A stretch of 37,475 nt of DNA, taken from assembly GCA_028278525.1 (NCBI GenBank), contig JANQEE010000052.1, forward strand, positions 1 to 37,475. Reading direction: 5' to 3'. The stretch is from Minwuiaceae bacterium. GTDB taxonomy: Bacteria; Pseudomonadota; Alphaproteobacteria; Minwuiales; Minwuiaceae. The position numbers and the translations under genes are program-made. Numbering within the stretch: the stretch's first letter is position 1; each line of letters begins with the position of its first letter. Below are positions 8,870-17,164 of this stretch, one piece after another. The notes under the pieces are model-generated. The model was not told the origin of the DNA and ran no database searches. It saw nothing but the letters and a program-made list of their open reading frames with translations.

Positions 8870-10186
8870 CTACCAGGGATCCGGCGCCCAGTCCGACTTC
8901 GCGCGTCTGTCCAGGTCGAAGTCCTTCCAGCTCTGCTGCCAGCCGTCGGCCGGCCCGATAGTGTCCACGGCAACCGGCCCGCGCAGACGTTTGGCGTCGT
9001 TGTCGCCGATCAGCAGCGGCGGCTTGTCGCCGTCGGCCAAACCCTTGATCGCCTTCAGCAGCATGCGGCGATAGGCGGTGATCGCCCGATCCGTGGCGCC
9101 CAGATGTTCGTTCGTGCGGTCGTGGATCGCACCCGGCGATTCCACCGCCCAGTTGTCGTGCACGTTGATGTCCATGCCCATGCCCGTATAGGTCAGCGTC
9201 CGTTGCTCTTCCGGGTCGTAGCCGTAGTTGTTCGCCTTGTTGCGCCGGGGCACGTAGTCGGGCAGGGAATAGAGTTCCAGCCGCTGTTCGCGCATCGCCG
9301 CCTTGTCGACCCGCTCGCCGAAGCTGGAGAAGATCGCGTACCACCAGCAGCGCACGTCGTCGATCGGCACGTGCCACTGGGTGATCACCATGTCGTTGCT
9401 CATCGGGATCACGATGGCGTTCGGGAACGCCAGGTTGGTCACCCGGACGTGGGTGCTCTGCTCGTTCAGGTTCCTCAGCGCGATGATACGCAGGCCGTAA
9501 TCGGTCTCGGCCACTTCGATCTTCGGGCAGGGATGCTCGCGCAGCACCCGGGTCACCGGGATCGCGCTATCCGCCGACTGGTCGCGGAACTGCTGGCCGT
9601 AGCCGTCTTCCGGGTCCTCGTCCTCGAAGAAGCGGTGCAGGAACGAGGCGTGCGCCGGATCGATGCCGACCTCCAGCGCCTGCAGCCAGTTGCATTCCAT
9701 GAAGCCCTTGAAGGCGAAGGTGAAGGCGTCCGGCGCGACGAAACAATCGAAGTCCGGCAGCGCCGGCGGCTCGCCCGGCCCCAGATAGGCGAAGATGATG
9801 CCGTTCCGCTCCAGGCAGGGATAGGCCGTGTGCCGGATCTTGGTGTGAAACGTGCTGCCCGGCGGCTCCGCCGGCTGCTCCAGACAGGCGCCGTTCACGT
9901 CGAACAGCCAGCCATGAAACGGACAGCGTAACCCCCCGTCCTCCAGCCGCCCGACGCAAAGGTCGGCGCCCCGATGCGGACATTTCCGGCCGATCAGGCC
10001 GGGCCGCCCCCGGTCGTCCCGAAACAGCACCAGCTCCTCGCCGAACAGCGTCACCGCCTTGGCCGGCCGCGCCCCGGCCAGCTCCTCGGTCAGCCCGGCC
10101 GGCTGCCAGTACCGCCGCATCAACTCCCCGGCCCCCGTGCCCGCCCCGGTCCGGGTCACCAGCTCGTTCTGCGCCGCACTCAACAT
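8870..10186 (-). CDS. Rieske [2Fe-2S] non-heme iron oxygenase, alpha subunit (phthalate-dioxygenase-like)
   Basis: A 438-residue oxygenase component. The Rieske centre is C69-P-H71 with C88-P-F-H91-G-W. The mononuclear iron site shows D176-P-A-H179 followed by H184 (EVGIDPAHASFLHRF), preceded by the conserved Asn/Glu of NWLQALEVG. The C-terminal domain carries the long beta-sheet and the 'IPMSNDMVITQWHVPIDD' stretch of the phthalate-4,5-dioxygenase-like group. Such proteins work as homotrimers with a separate FMN/ferredoxin reductase and hydroxylate or demethylate aromatic or N-heterocyclic substrates. No dedicated reductase lies next to it; the nearest reductase-like gene is at 30213-31838. 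It is the first gene of a minus-strand run that continues with a GS-like ligase, a sulfotransferase and an ABC importer. The substrate is unknown. Confidence 0.92.
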   Translation of the reverse strand: MLSAAQNELVTRTGAGTGAGELMRRYWQPAGLTEELAGARPAKAVTLFGEELVLFRDDRGRPGLIGRKCPHRGADLCVGRLEDGGLRCPFHGWLFDVNGACLEQPAEPPGSTFHTKIRHTAYPCLERNGIIFAYLGPGEPPALPDFDCFVAPDAFTFAFKGFMECNWLQALEVGIDPAHASFLHRFFEDEDPEDGYGQQFRDQSADSAIPVTRVLREHPCPKIEVAETDYGLRIIALRNLNEQSTHVRVTNLAFPNAIVIPMSNDMVITQWHVPIDDVRCWWYAIFSSFGERVDKAAMREQRLELYSLPDYVPRRNKANNYGYDPEEQRTLTYTGMGMDINVHDNWAVESPGAIHDRTNEHLGATDRAITAYRRMLLKAIKGLADGDKPPLLIGDNDAKRLRGPVAVDTIGPADGWQQSWKDFDLDRRAKSDWAPDPW

Positions 10187-10279
10187 CCGGGCTGCCCTCT
10201 ACCGCTTGTGTTTCTCATGGTGCAGAACGTTAGGTGGATTGGGCATGTGTCGCAAGTTGGGCGGCAGGGCATTGGCACG

Positions 10280-10303
10280 CCGGGTAATTGACCGGTTACC
10301 CGG
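10280..10303. promoter_or_regulatory. Perfect inverted repeat, candidate operator
   Basis: CCGGGTAA-N8-TTACCCGG is a perfect 8-bp inverted repeat in the 205-base divergent gap between the Rieske gene (start 10186) and the FkbM-like gene (start 10392). The spacer contains TTGACCGG, so a -35-like TTGACC overlaps the repeat. Position and symmetry suggest a repressor or activator site; the regulator is unknown. Confidence 0.45.
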
Positions 10304-10391
10304 ACAAACCGGTTTTCTTTACAAAGGGTTTACGGAACAAGCCTATAGAAACACTCGGAAAACCCGGCCCAATCGGGGGAGGAACTTCGCG

Positions 10392-11267
10392 ATGATCAGA
10401 GAGTTTGCCCGAAAGCACTTGGTTGATCTGCTGAAGTTCCGCAAGTCGTTTGTCTATCAGGCCGCTTTGGAAGACCTGAAGTCCGGAAAGAATAAAATTC
10501 TGCCGGCCACGGTCGAGTTGCTGGAGCCCGGAAAACTGGGCGCGTCAGGCGACCGGCTGGTGATGCCTCTGGACGGCGTGATCTTCCCTGCCGTCGTCAA
10601 GAGCGGAAGTTGGCAAGGTGAAGAAATCGATTTCCTGAAAAGCAAGGTCCAAGGAGAAGACGAGTATTGCCTAATTGACATAGGTGCGAACGTCGGACTG
10701 TTTACTCGACAGGTCCTGGAATCCGGTTTGAAACTCAAAAACTGCTTCTGCCTTGAACCGAACGCTCAGAATTTTTCCTGTCTCGTGCAAAACCTGGACC
10801 GATACCAAAATGTCGAATGCTTCAATTTCGGTTTGGGCGACACCAGCGCTCGCCAGGAATTCTATGCGGATCATTCAAACTGCGGAAACTATTCTCTCAA
10901 CATCGAAGCGATGGGGGGCAGATCGTATTCCACGGAAGTCGTTACAATAACGTCGGTCGCCGATTTCTTTGCCGAAACGAAACCACGCATCGGCGCTTCG
11001 AACATCATATGGAAGTCGGATACGCAGGGTTACGACGAATTAATCGTGTCACTTGTACCCATGGATGTTTGGAGCCGAATTTCATTTGCGATTATCGAAC
11101 TCTGGCGGATCGGGAAACCGGATTTCGACAGGATTGCTTTCGAGCAACGCATCTCCATGTTCCCAAATCTCGCAATCGGGTCGAAGCCTCGCAAATCTAC
11201 CGGCGAGGTATTTGACTACTTGAACGGCAGGGACCGCGCTCATCAGGATCTCTATTTGTGGAAGTGA
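10392..11267 (+). CDS. FkbM family SAM-dependent methyltransferase
   Basis: A 291-residue protein. The SAM-binding motif I is CLIDIGANVGLFTRQVLESG and the acidic motif II is CFCLEPNAQNFSCL; DTQGYDELIV is the conserved FkbM 'D-x-(E/Q)-G' region. The family O-methylates sugars and polyketide moieties. The start at ATG 10392 is set by GGAGGAAC about 8 bases upstream; the open frame extends further 5' but that part is unlike any protein. Codon use is markedly AT-richer than in the flanking metabolic genes, as in the rest of the glycan island. It converges with the flippase gene (36-base gap between stops). Likely role: methylation of a surface-glycan residue; the acceptor is unknown. Confidence 0.88.
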   Translation: MIREFARKHLVDLLKFRKSFVYQAALEDLKSGKNKILPATVELLEPGKLGASGDRLVMPLDGVIFPAVVKSGSWQGEEIDFLKSKVQGEDEYCLIDIGANVGLFTRQVLESGLKLKNCFCLEPNAQNFSCLVQNLDRYQNVECFNFGLGDTSARQEFYADHSNCGNYSLNIEAMGGRSYSTEVVTITSVADFFAETKPRIGASNIIWKSDTQGYDELIVSLVPMDVWSRISFAIIELWRIGKPDFDRIAFEQRISMFPNLAIGSKPRKSTGEVFDYLNGRDRAHQDLYLWK

Positions 11268-11302
11268 TCAGGTTCGTCTTGTCTGCAAATCTCTTCGAAC
11301 TT

Positions 11303-12877
11303 CTATGCGACCGTAGCGCGGCGGAGCAGAGTTCTCAGGTGCGAAAGCGGCACTGCGCCTGACATCAAAACAACAATTGACAGCACGGCCGAAATCAGCG
11401 GCCCAGCCCACATCCCCGGAAGCGGATCGAGTTGCATTGCCGCGGCCGCGAGTGCCGACAGCAGTGCGGGGACCGACAACCAAAGAATTTGGCTCGACTT
11501 AAAACATCGGGCGACCAGTACGCTGCCCAACACCGCGCCGACGAGGCTCGCCGCAACGAAGGAGACCGTTGCCGCGGCCAGCGGCGGCCAGAGCTCGATT
11601 AGCAGCGCCATCAGAGCGACGTGCAAAACGACCACCGTGCCCACAAGCAACGTGGCATTATGGCGCTGGCCGAACGCGTTTAACCCTTCGACCATCAGAA
11701 TAACGGCCGACAGCGGCGCCAACGTCCAGATCGCGACAGAGAAAGCTTCTCCTGCCGCTGCGTAATCCGAGCCCAGAAGAAATGTTAGCAGGATGGGGCC
11801 GCCCGTGGCTGTCAGAAGGGCAATGACGGTCCCACCGACGATCACGAGTTTGATCAGCGTTAGGAACAGAGACAAGTCCGCAGCGCTATTGGAACGGTAA
11901 GCCCTCGCCAACCCGGGTAACAAAGCCTGCCCAAGTGCAAGCGGCCCGATCAGCAGGACGCTTGTGACTTGCATCGCAATGGCGAAATGGCCAACGGTCG
12001 CGGTATCCGGCTGCAGAAATTTGAGCGCAACCACACCGACTTGGGTTGTAAGAACGGTCAACCACAGCGTGACTGCAAAGGGCAGCGAATGGACGATCAC
12101 CGCCTTAAGTAGCCGGAAATCCGATCCTAGAGCGAGAGTAAGCCCGCTACGCCGCTTCAGGAGGCAGAGTCCGGCAACGGCTTCCGTGGTCCATACGACC
12201 AAGTGTATTGCGCAAATCGAAATGAGGCCGGCGCCGGCAGTAAGCGCCGCGATACCGATCGCGACTTCGGCGAGTCTGAAGATCGCCTCGTACCGAAGAA
12301 TCCATTTGGTGTCTTCCAACGCCATCCCGCAGGACCTAACCCAAATGGCGATCCCACGTGCGACGACTGTCAATAGGAAAAACGTAACGGCGACGGACAC
12401 CTCGCCCCTGTCGCCAAAGGCCCATTGCAGCACGATCGCGCAACTTGCAACCGCGCTCAACGTTGCCAACGTCGCGGTCAGACTGTAGCTGACGGTCCGG
12501 TCCGCGGATTTCGGACGCTTCCCGATCCGCGTTGACAGTGTCGTGCGCTGCCCCAGTCCGGCGATACCCATCAAGGCAAGGCTGAAAGCCATGCCATAGG
12601 TGAACACTCCCAACGCACCCGGTTCCAGAAACCGTGCAATCGCGATCAAATAAGCGAAGCGCGCGACGCTGGCGACGATCTGGGCCAACGATAGGGCGGT
12701 GAAGTTATCGAAAATCGAGATCCGCCGCTTCCGGGCGCCGGAAAGCCGAGTCGGCGAGTTCACGGTATTCACCACAAACCAGGATCGAGAAACTGTGCCC
12801 GAAACCAGCGGTTTCCAAGCGTCGGCACCGACGGATCGTGGGGCGTGCACTGACTGCATAGCTGCAACTGTCGACAT
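11303..12877 (-). CDS. Oligosaccharide flippase (MOP superfamily, Wzx-like)
   Basis: A 524-residue inner-membrane protein with about 12-14 hydrophobic segments after a ~50-residue polar N-terminus. The start of the fold, FTALSLAQIVASVARFAYLIAIARFLEPGALGVFTYGMAF, is typical of polysaccharide_synt proteins, with 'A R F L x P G x x G x F' after TM1-TM2. Such proteins flip undecaprenyl-linked oligosaccharides across the membrane. It is last in a minus-strand run with two GT4 glycosyltransferases and a methyltransferase, 45 bases after the second GT4 gene. The unusually long N-terminus could mean the real start lies further in, but no better-supported start is visible. No polymerase (Wzy) or chain-length (Wzz) gene is in the window. 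Confidence 0.88.
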   Translation of the reverse strand: MSTVAAMQSVHAPRSVGADAWKPLVSGTVSRSWFVVNTVNSPTRLSGARKRRISIFDNFTALSLAQIVASVARFAYLIAIARFLEPGALGVFTYGMAFSLALMGIAGLGQRTTLSTRIGKRPKSADRTVSYSLTATLATLSAVASCAIVLQWAFGDRGEVSVAVTFFLLTVVARGIAIWVRSCGMALEDTKWILRYEAIFRLAEVAIGIAALTAGAGLISICAIHLVVWTTEAVAGLCLLKRRSGLTLALGSDFRLLKAVIVHSLPFAVTLWLTVLTTQVGVVALKFLQPDTATVGHFAIAMQVTSVLLIGPLALGQALLPGLARAYRSNSAADLSLFLTLIKLVIVGGTVIALLTATGGPILLTFLLGSDYAAAGEAFSVAIWTLAPLSAVILMVEGLNAFGQRHNATLLVGTVVVLHVALMALLIELWPPLAAATVSFVAASLVGAVLGSVLVARCFKSSQILWLSVPALLSALAAAAMQLDPLPGMWAGPLISAVLSIVVLMSGAVPLSHLRTLLRRATVA

Positions 12878-12922
12878 GCTGGGGCTTCGGCAATGCTTTT
12901 TCGCTCAATCATCGACGCCAAC

Positions 12923-13960
12923 TCACGAACTGCCCGTCGCCTCGAACGGCGCGTTACGCAGCACTCTTTCGCATAGCTCGCTGTAGTCTCGGGCCATTCG
13001 AGGCAGGCTCCACCGCTCGACGGCAACCGCCCTTGCCCGCTGCCCCATGTCGCGCAGCCCGGTTTCGTTACCGGCCAGGTCCCGGACGGCGTTCGCAAAG
13101 GCTTCGGTATTATCGATGGGGCACAAGCGCCCGGTCACGCCATCCTCCACCAGTTCCGGAAGCGACGAGCAGTCGGTGACCACGGCAGGCGTGCCGCAGG
13201 CCATCGCCTCCACCACTGCATATCCGAACCCCTCGAATCGGGTGGGGAACAGAAATAAATCCGCACGGCGATAAGCGTCGCGAAGCTGCCGCCGGTCCAA
13301 CCGGCCGAGCGGCTTCATATTCGAGCTTCGCGAGGCCGAACCGTCGGTCCGGAGACCGGACGTGTAGTGCAGTTCGAATCCGGGACCTAGTCGGTTCATG
13401 ATGTCGGGCAGCAGATCGGCGCCTTTGCGCCGGGTGAGGTTCCCAACAAACAGCAACCGGACCGGGCGGTCGGACAAGGGCGGTTTTCCCTCCGGCGAGG
13501 GACAGAAGAAGTCCGTCTCGATCCCGTTGGCGATAACATCGATACCGTCGCATCCCATCGCTCGCGTCAGGCTGCCCGCCGTATATCGGCTAACCGCGAC
13601 GATCGCGTCGGCGGCCATCAAGCTGGCTTTCTCGAACGCTCGAAGCAGGCCTTGATGATAGATCGCCTGGAACCAACTGCGGTAAGGCCGGTAGGTCGGG
13701 TCCAGGACGCAGTGATGTTCGACGGCGATTAACTTGTTGCCCGGACGGCGGACGGCGAAGCCGTATGAGGCGCTGGCAATCGTGATGTCCGTATCCGCCG
13801 GCGCTTTCAGCGTCTTGAGGCCCCATGGAAGGTATTGCCAATACCGGGCGAGGCCCGTCGTCGTCACCCGGTGCCCCTCATTCGTCAAAGCGGCCGCGAG
13901 GCGGCTGGTAAACACATCGCTCCCGCTACCCGTCTGCAGAAACGGCAGCCAGATATTCAT
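12923..13960 (-). CDS. Glycosyltransferase family 4 protein
   Basis: A 345-residue GT-B glycosyltransferase. The N-terminal acceptor domain begins MNIWLPFLQTGSGSDVFTSRLA, with the usual glycine loop. AADAIVAVSRYT leads into the linker. The C-terminal donor domain has LLFVGNLTRRKGADLL and the E-x7-E motif in EGFGYAVVEAMACGTPAVV. Retaining transfer from a nucleotide sugar to a lipid-linked glycan is expected from the family; sugar and linkage are unknown. It sits between the second FkbM-like gene (138 bases upstream) and the flippase gene (45 bases downstream), all on the minus strand. Confidence 0.9.
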   Translation of the reverse strand: MNIWLPFLQTGSGSDVFTSRLAAALTNEGHRVTTTGLARYWQYLPWGLKTLKAPADTDITIASASYGFAVRRPGNKLIAVEHHCVLDPTYRPYRSWFQAIYHQGLLRAFEKASLMAADAIVAVSRYTAGSLTRAMGCDGIDVIANGIETDFFCPSPEGKPPLSDRPVRLLFVGNLTRRKGADLLPDIMNRLGPGFELHYTSGLRTDGSASRSSNMKPLGRLDRRQLRDAYRRADLFLFPTRFEGFGYAVVEAMACGTPAVVTDCSSLPELVEDGVTGRLCPIDNTEAFANAVRDLAGNETGLRDMGQRARAVAVERWSLPRMARDYSELCERVLRNAPFEATGSS

Positions 13961-14098
13961 TCCACAAATCTGCGTTTCACCAGATGGCGACCGAACACCG
14001 TCTTGCCCGCCCTTCGTTGAATTGGAGCGGCAAGCATGGCAACGGCGCTTTAACGCGGCGTTAACGGTGCGCGTGGCCCGAGAAGCGGCATCGGCTAT

Positions 14099-15004
14099 CT
14101 ACAAAAAGACAAGATCGGCGTTCGTCGCCAGATTCTTTAGGCTGCGGCGATGACCGTACCCTATGTGGTGCATGGCCAGGATATCGTGACGTGGCGCGAC
14201 GTAGAGGTCGCCGACATCGTAGCGTTCAAATTTCTCGATGATCTTCCTGTGGGCGAAAAACGCGTTCACGCCTGACAAATTGCAGCAGATGAGACTGTAG
14301 TCTCGTTTACTCAGTCTTTCGCAAATCGACAATAGGGAAGAGCCAAAATGGTCATCGCCCTTCCACACGAAGCTCTCTTGGTATGGCGTCTCGTATCTGA
14401 CTGAGGGCGGGAAAATGGCGTTGTATTCGATTGACAGGCAATGAGGCTGAAGGCTGCCAAGAATGCTATCGGCGATTTCCAGGTCATTGCCGTCAATATC
14501 GACTGACAGGAAGGCCACATCTTCAGGTCCGACTCCAAGCCTATTCAGGCACTCGGCGACGACGCTCTGTGCGTTCTCCCTGCTCATGAAACGGTGGGCC
14601 ACGACAATCTTCTGCCGTTCGGCCAGACACTCTCGCCGAAAGCGGCCGGTTTCCACCGCCTCGTATTCGCTACGGAGCGTTTGAATGTTCTTCCGGCTGC
14701 CATCGATCCAAACACCGCTCCATCCTCCGATGCCAAGCAAATGGCTATTGTTCTCCCGGCCATCACCGCAGCCGATTTCCACAAATACTCTCGGATGTGC
14801 GCCGACACGAGAGAAGATCTCCTCGATAATCCCGTCCTCGTCGTTCTGGGAATAGGCTTTTCGGCCCTTCAAAGCTGGACTATCTGGCGTTTTGAATCTC
14901 AGCTCTTGCCAGTATTGGCGATAGAGCAGTTCGGCGAGGATCTGCCTCGACGGCGACATATGCCCAAGGCTTGTGAGCACTCGATGCACGAAAGTCCTGA
15001 TCAT
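14099..15004 (-). CDS. FkbM-like methyltransferase of the 'SQNxEDGII' group
   Basis: A 301-residue protein. It has the hallmark AYSQNDEDGIIEEIFSRVG, followed by a SAM-binding-like VFVEIGCGDGRENNSHLL and the motif FLSVDIDGNDLEIADSIL. Proteins with this set occur in glycan clusters and are usually annotated as FkbM or SAM-dependent methyltransferases; a methylation target is not established for them. The ribosome binding site before ATG 15004 is weak. The gene has AT-richer codons than the core genes around the island. It is flanked by two GT4 genes on the same strand. A second, unrelated-looking FkbM gene (10392-11267) is in the same island, so two sites of the glycan may be methylated. Confidence 0.8.
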   Translation of the reverse strand: MIRTFVHRVLTSLGHMSPSRQILAELLYRQYWQELRFKTPDSPALKGRKAYSQNDEDGIIEEIFSRVGAHPRVFVEIGCGDGRENNSHLLGIGGWSGVWIDGSRKNIQTLRSEYEAVETGRFRRECLAERQKIVVAHRFMSRENAQSVVAECLNRLGVGPEDVAFLSVDIDGNDLEIADSILGSLQPHCLSIEYNAIFPPSVRYETPYQESFVWKGDDHFGSSLLSICERLSKRDYSLICCNLSGVNAFFAHRKIIEKFERYDVGDLYVAPRHDILAMHHIGYGHRRSLKNLATNADLVFL

Positions 15005-15093
15005 TTCCGGATTTGTGCCCTACGAAACCGGCCGAGCCTAAGGAATCGGACCGCAAGACCGCTTGTCTTCGAAGCCGACATTCGGATCTCACA

Positions 15094-16356
15094 TCATGGT
15101 CGGCGCCGGTTTAACGACCGGTTAAGCCCGCTTGCTTGCATCCCGCGCGCGTTGAGAACTGATTGGAATAACTCAGAGAATCCACGTGCCGACACTGTCC
15201 TGTCGAGCTTTTGTTCGACAAACGTCCGTGCGGTGCGTGCTAGTGTTTGAGCCATAGCCGGATCGTCCAGCAAGCGCGATACGGCCTCGGCAATCTCGTC
15301 AGGCGCCCGGGGGCGTACGGTAATGCCGGTTTCACAGTCACGCACCGTATCGACGACACCGCCAACACGGGTGGCGATTACGGGCGTGCCCGCGGACATC
15401 GCTTCAGCGAATACCAAGCCCTGCGCTTCGAAATGCGACGGCCCAACAAACATGTCGGCCGCGGCCATGAAGTTTGCAACCTGATCCGGCGGAACGGCGC
15501 CGACAAAGAAAACACGATCGCCGACCCCCAATCGCTCTGCCTCGCGCTCGAAGTCCTGCTGTTCGGGACCGGTTCCGACAATTGCCAATGTGAGGTTCGG
15601 CGCTCTGTCTCTTAACAGGGCAATGCCCCGGATGAGATCGCCGACCCCTTTTTCTCTAACAACGCGCCCGACGAAGATCAGAAATGGCCCCTGACGACGC
15701 CGATAGCGTTGTCGAATCTCAGACACCGCATCGGGGCGCGTGGGCGCCTCGGTGTCGATGCCCATCGGTATCCGGCGCATCACCGGCAGATCGCCTGCTA
15801 TCGCGCGCACCTCCTCGTCGGTTGCGCTGCTATTGACGGTTACGGCGTTGGCGCCGCGGAGCGCAAAACACTTGAGCCTCCGAAGAAGACCGCCTTGCAA
15901 GGCAAACACATCGCTGCCGTGCACCGTGACGACATGAGGCGTCCCCGAAACAGCGCTCGCAGCGGCGCCCACCAGGCCCTGCGGCAGTATCCAGTGACTG
16001 TGCAACAGGTCGTATCGCCGCCGCAGGAGGCGCCACGTCAAGGCGGCCCATTCGGACGCAACAAACGCGGGTAGCTTCAGAAGATTGGCGGGATGGCGTC
16101 GCAACTCGATAAGCGCTCCGCCACCGTAACAGACGGTCTGGAGCCGCTCCGGCCACAGGTACCTAAATCTCTCTACCTCGACGCCGCCGTAGTTTTCACG
16201 AATGGCAAGACCTGGAGCGTGCGGCGCGACGACATCCACCTGCCAGCCAAGCGCCTGTAAATCCTGCGCCAAATTCAAGATGAATGGCGCGGTGGCATCG
16301 CCCTGCCACCGCGGGAAACTTGAGGTCAGCATGAGAACACGGGCCGCTTTGCCCAT
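15094..16356 (-). CDS. Glycosyltransferase family 4 protein
   Basis: A 420-residue GT-B glycosyltransferase. The N-terminus VLMLTSSFPRWQGDATAPFILNLAQDL is characteristic of the PelF/WcaL-like GT4 branch, followed by HSHWILPQG and VTVHGSDVFAL. The donor domain has FLIFVGRVVREKGVGDLIRG, AIVGTGPEQQ and the E-x7-E motif in FEAQGLVFAEAMSAGTPVIATRVGGV. I chose ATG 16356 (MGKAARV), which has GAGGAG upstream; an in-frame TTG six codons earlier is less likely. It appears to be the first gene of the minus-strand glycan run. The donor sugar and acceptor are unknown. Confidence 0.9.
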   Translation of the reverse strand: MGKAARVLMLTSSFPRWQGDATAPFILNLAQDLQALGWQVDVVAPHAPGLAIRENYGGVEVERFRYLWPERLQTVCYGGGALIELRRHPANLLKLPAFVASEWAALTWRLLRRRYDLLHSHWILPQGLVGAAASAVSGTPHVVTVHGSDVFALQGGLLRRLKCFALRGANAVTVNSSATDEEVRAIAGDLPVMRRIPMGIDTEAPTRPDAVSEIRQRYRRRQGPFLIFVGRVVREKGVGDLIRGIALLRDRAPNLTLAIVGTGPEQQDFEREAERLGVGDRVFFVGAVPPDQVANFMAAADMFVGPSHFEAQGLVFAEAMSAGTPVIATRVGGVVDTVRDCETGITVRPRAPDEIAEAVSRLLDDPAMAQTLARTARTFVEQKLDRTVSARGFSELFQSVLNARGMQASGLNRSLNRRRP

Positions 16357-16528
16357 GATGGCTGCTCTCCTCAAGTCGTCAGTTGCTCACATTGGACCGC
16401 TCAACCTAGTTTGCGGAGTATGAGCAAAGTGTGAACGACGAAGAACAATGAAGCGGCTGTAAAGTGTGTTGAACGAAGCTCACGGTGGGTTCAGCGACCG
16501 ACCGGATGGCCCGATAGGCCTTCCAGTC

Positions 16529-16735
16529 CTAATGACTCTCCTGCGGCTGTTTACGCGCCGGCACCAGCAGCAGGGCCGACGCTTGCGGCTTTGGGACGGG
16601 GTCTGCCTTATTTTTCGCGGCGTTGCTGTCTTCGGACGTGTTCGGTCGCTGCATATCGCATAAGTAGCGCACCTGGTCGAATTTCTTCGCCCATGGCGAA
16701 TAGCGCTCCTGATATCTCGTGATCGTCCATGGCAT
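16529..16735 (-). CDS. Possible small protein of unknown function
   Basis: A 68-codon frame starts at ATG 16735 after AGGGATAGTCAC and ends in TAG. The product begins MPWTITRYQERYSPWAKKFD, has one aromatic-rich N-terminal half and a Lys/Pro/Gln-rich C-terminus, and has no signal peptide or membrane segment. Its residue composition looks more natural than that of the overlapping longer frame on the same strand, which is Arg/Ser-rich. It stands alone upstream of the glycan run, with no partner. I do not recognise a family, and it may not be a gene. Confidence 0.35.
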   Translation of the reverse strand: MPWTITRYQERYSPWAKKFDQVRYLCDMQRPNTSEDSNAAKNKADPVPKPQASALLLVPARKQPQESH

Positions 16736-17164
16736 GTGACTATCCCTGATCCACCCAATGCTTCCCTATCAAAGCATCGTCACGCGCCCGATTTCGCAAC
16801 GTTACCGCGTACGCGCCGAACCTCTCGACCGTTACTCTACACCATCTAGCATATAGGTTAGATCACCCGCTATGGTTGGGTCAATTCTGTGGCATTGATT
16901 AAAATTTTGCCGAAGACGATCCCTGTCACCGCAGGTCGGATCGCCACCCGCGAATTCCTACGTAATTTCCCGTATTCGGCTGTATTCTCCAGATTTCGGA
17001 AGCGCGTTTTTGCGGTGCGTTGGCCGGCCCTGCCGCGATTCACCAGCGGCGGCGTCCTTCGGGCCGGGCGGGATTATCACCCTTGGGTTGCAGTAACGGA
17101 AATCTAGCGGTTTTAGCGTTTAGTATTCGACCCGGACATTCAACCCTAAGGCGCTGAACCGGCC
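16736..17164. other. Intergenic region upstream of the exported helical-repeat protein gene
   Basis: This 429-base stretch has lower GC than the coding sequence and no convincing gene. A weak sigma-70-like arrangement, TTGGGT (16876-16881), 18 bases, TAAAAT (16900-16905), points towards the helical-repeat gene but lies 260 bases before it. A 72-codon plus-strand frame at 16889-17107 has no family resemblance. Nothing else is evident. Confidence 0.5.

Noticed and set aside
10059..10391. N-terminal extension of the first FkbM-like gene
   Set aside because: It overlaps the start of the Rieske gene and has no similarity to the family; a good ribosome binding site precedes ATG 10392.
16889..17107. 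72-codon plus-strand frame before the helical-repeat gene
   Set aside because: No ribosome binding site, no motif, and it ends well before the next gene.
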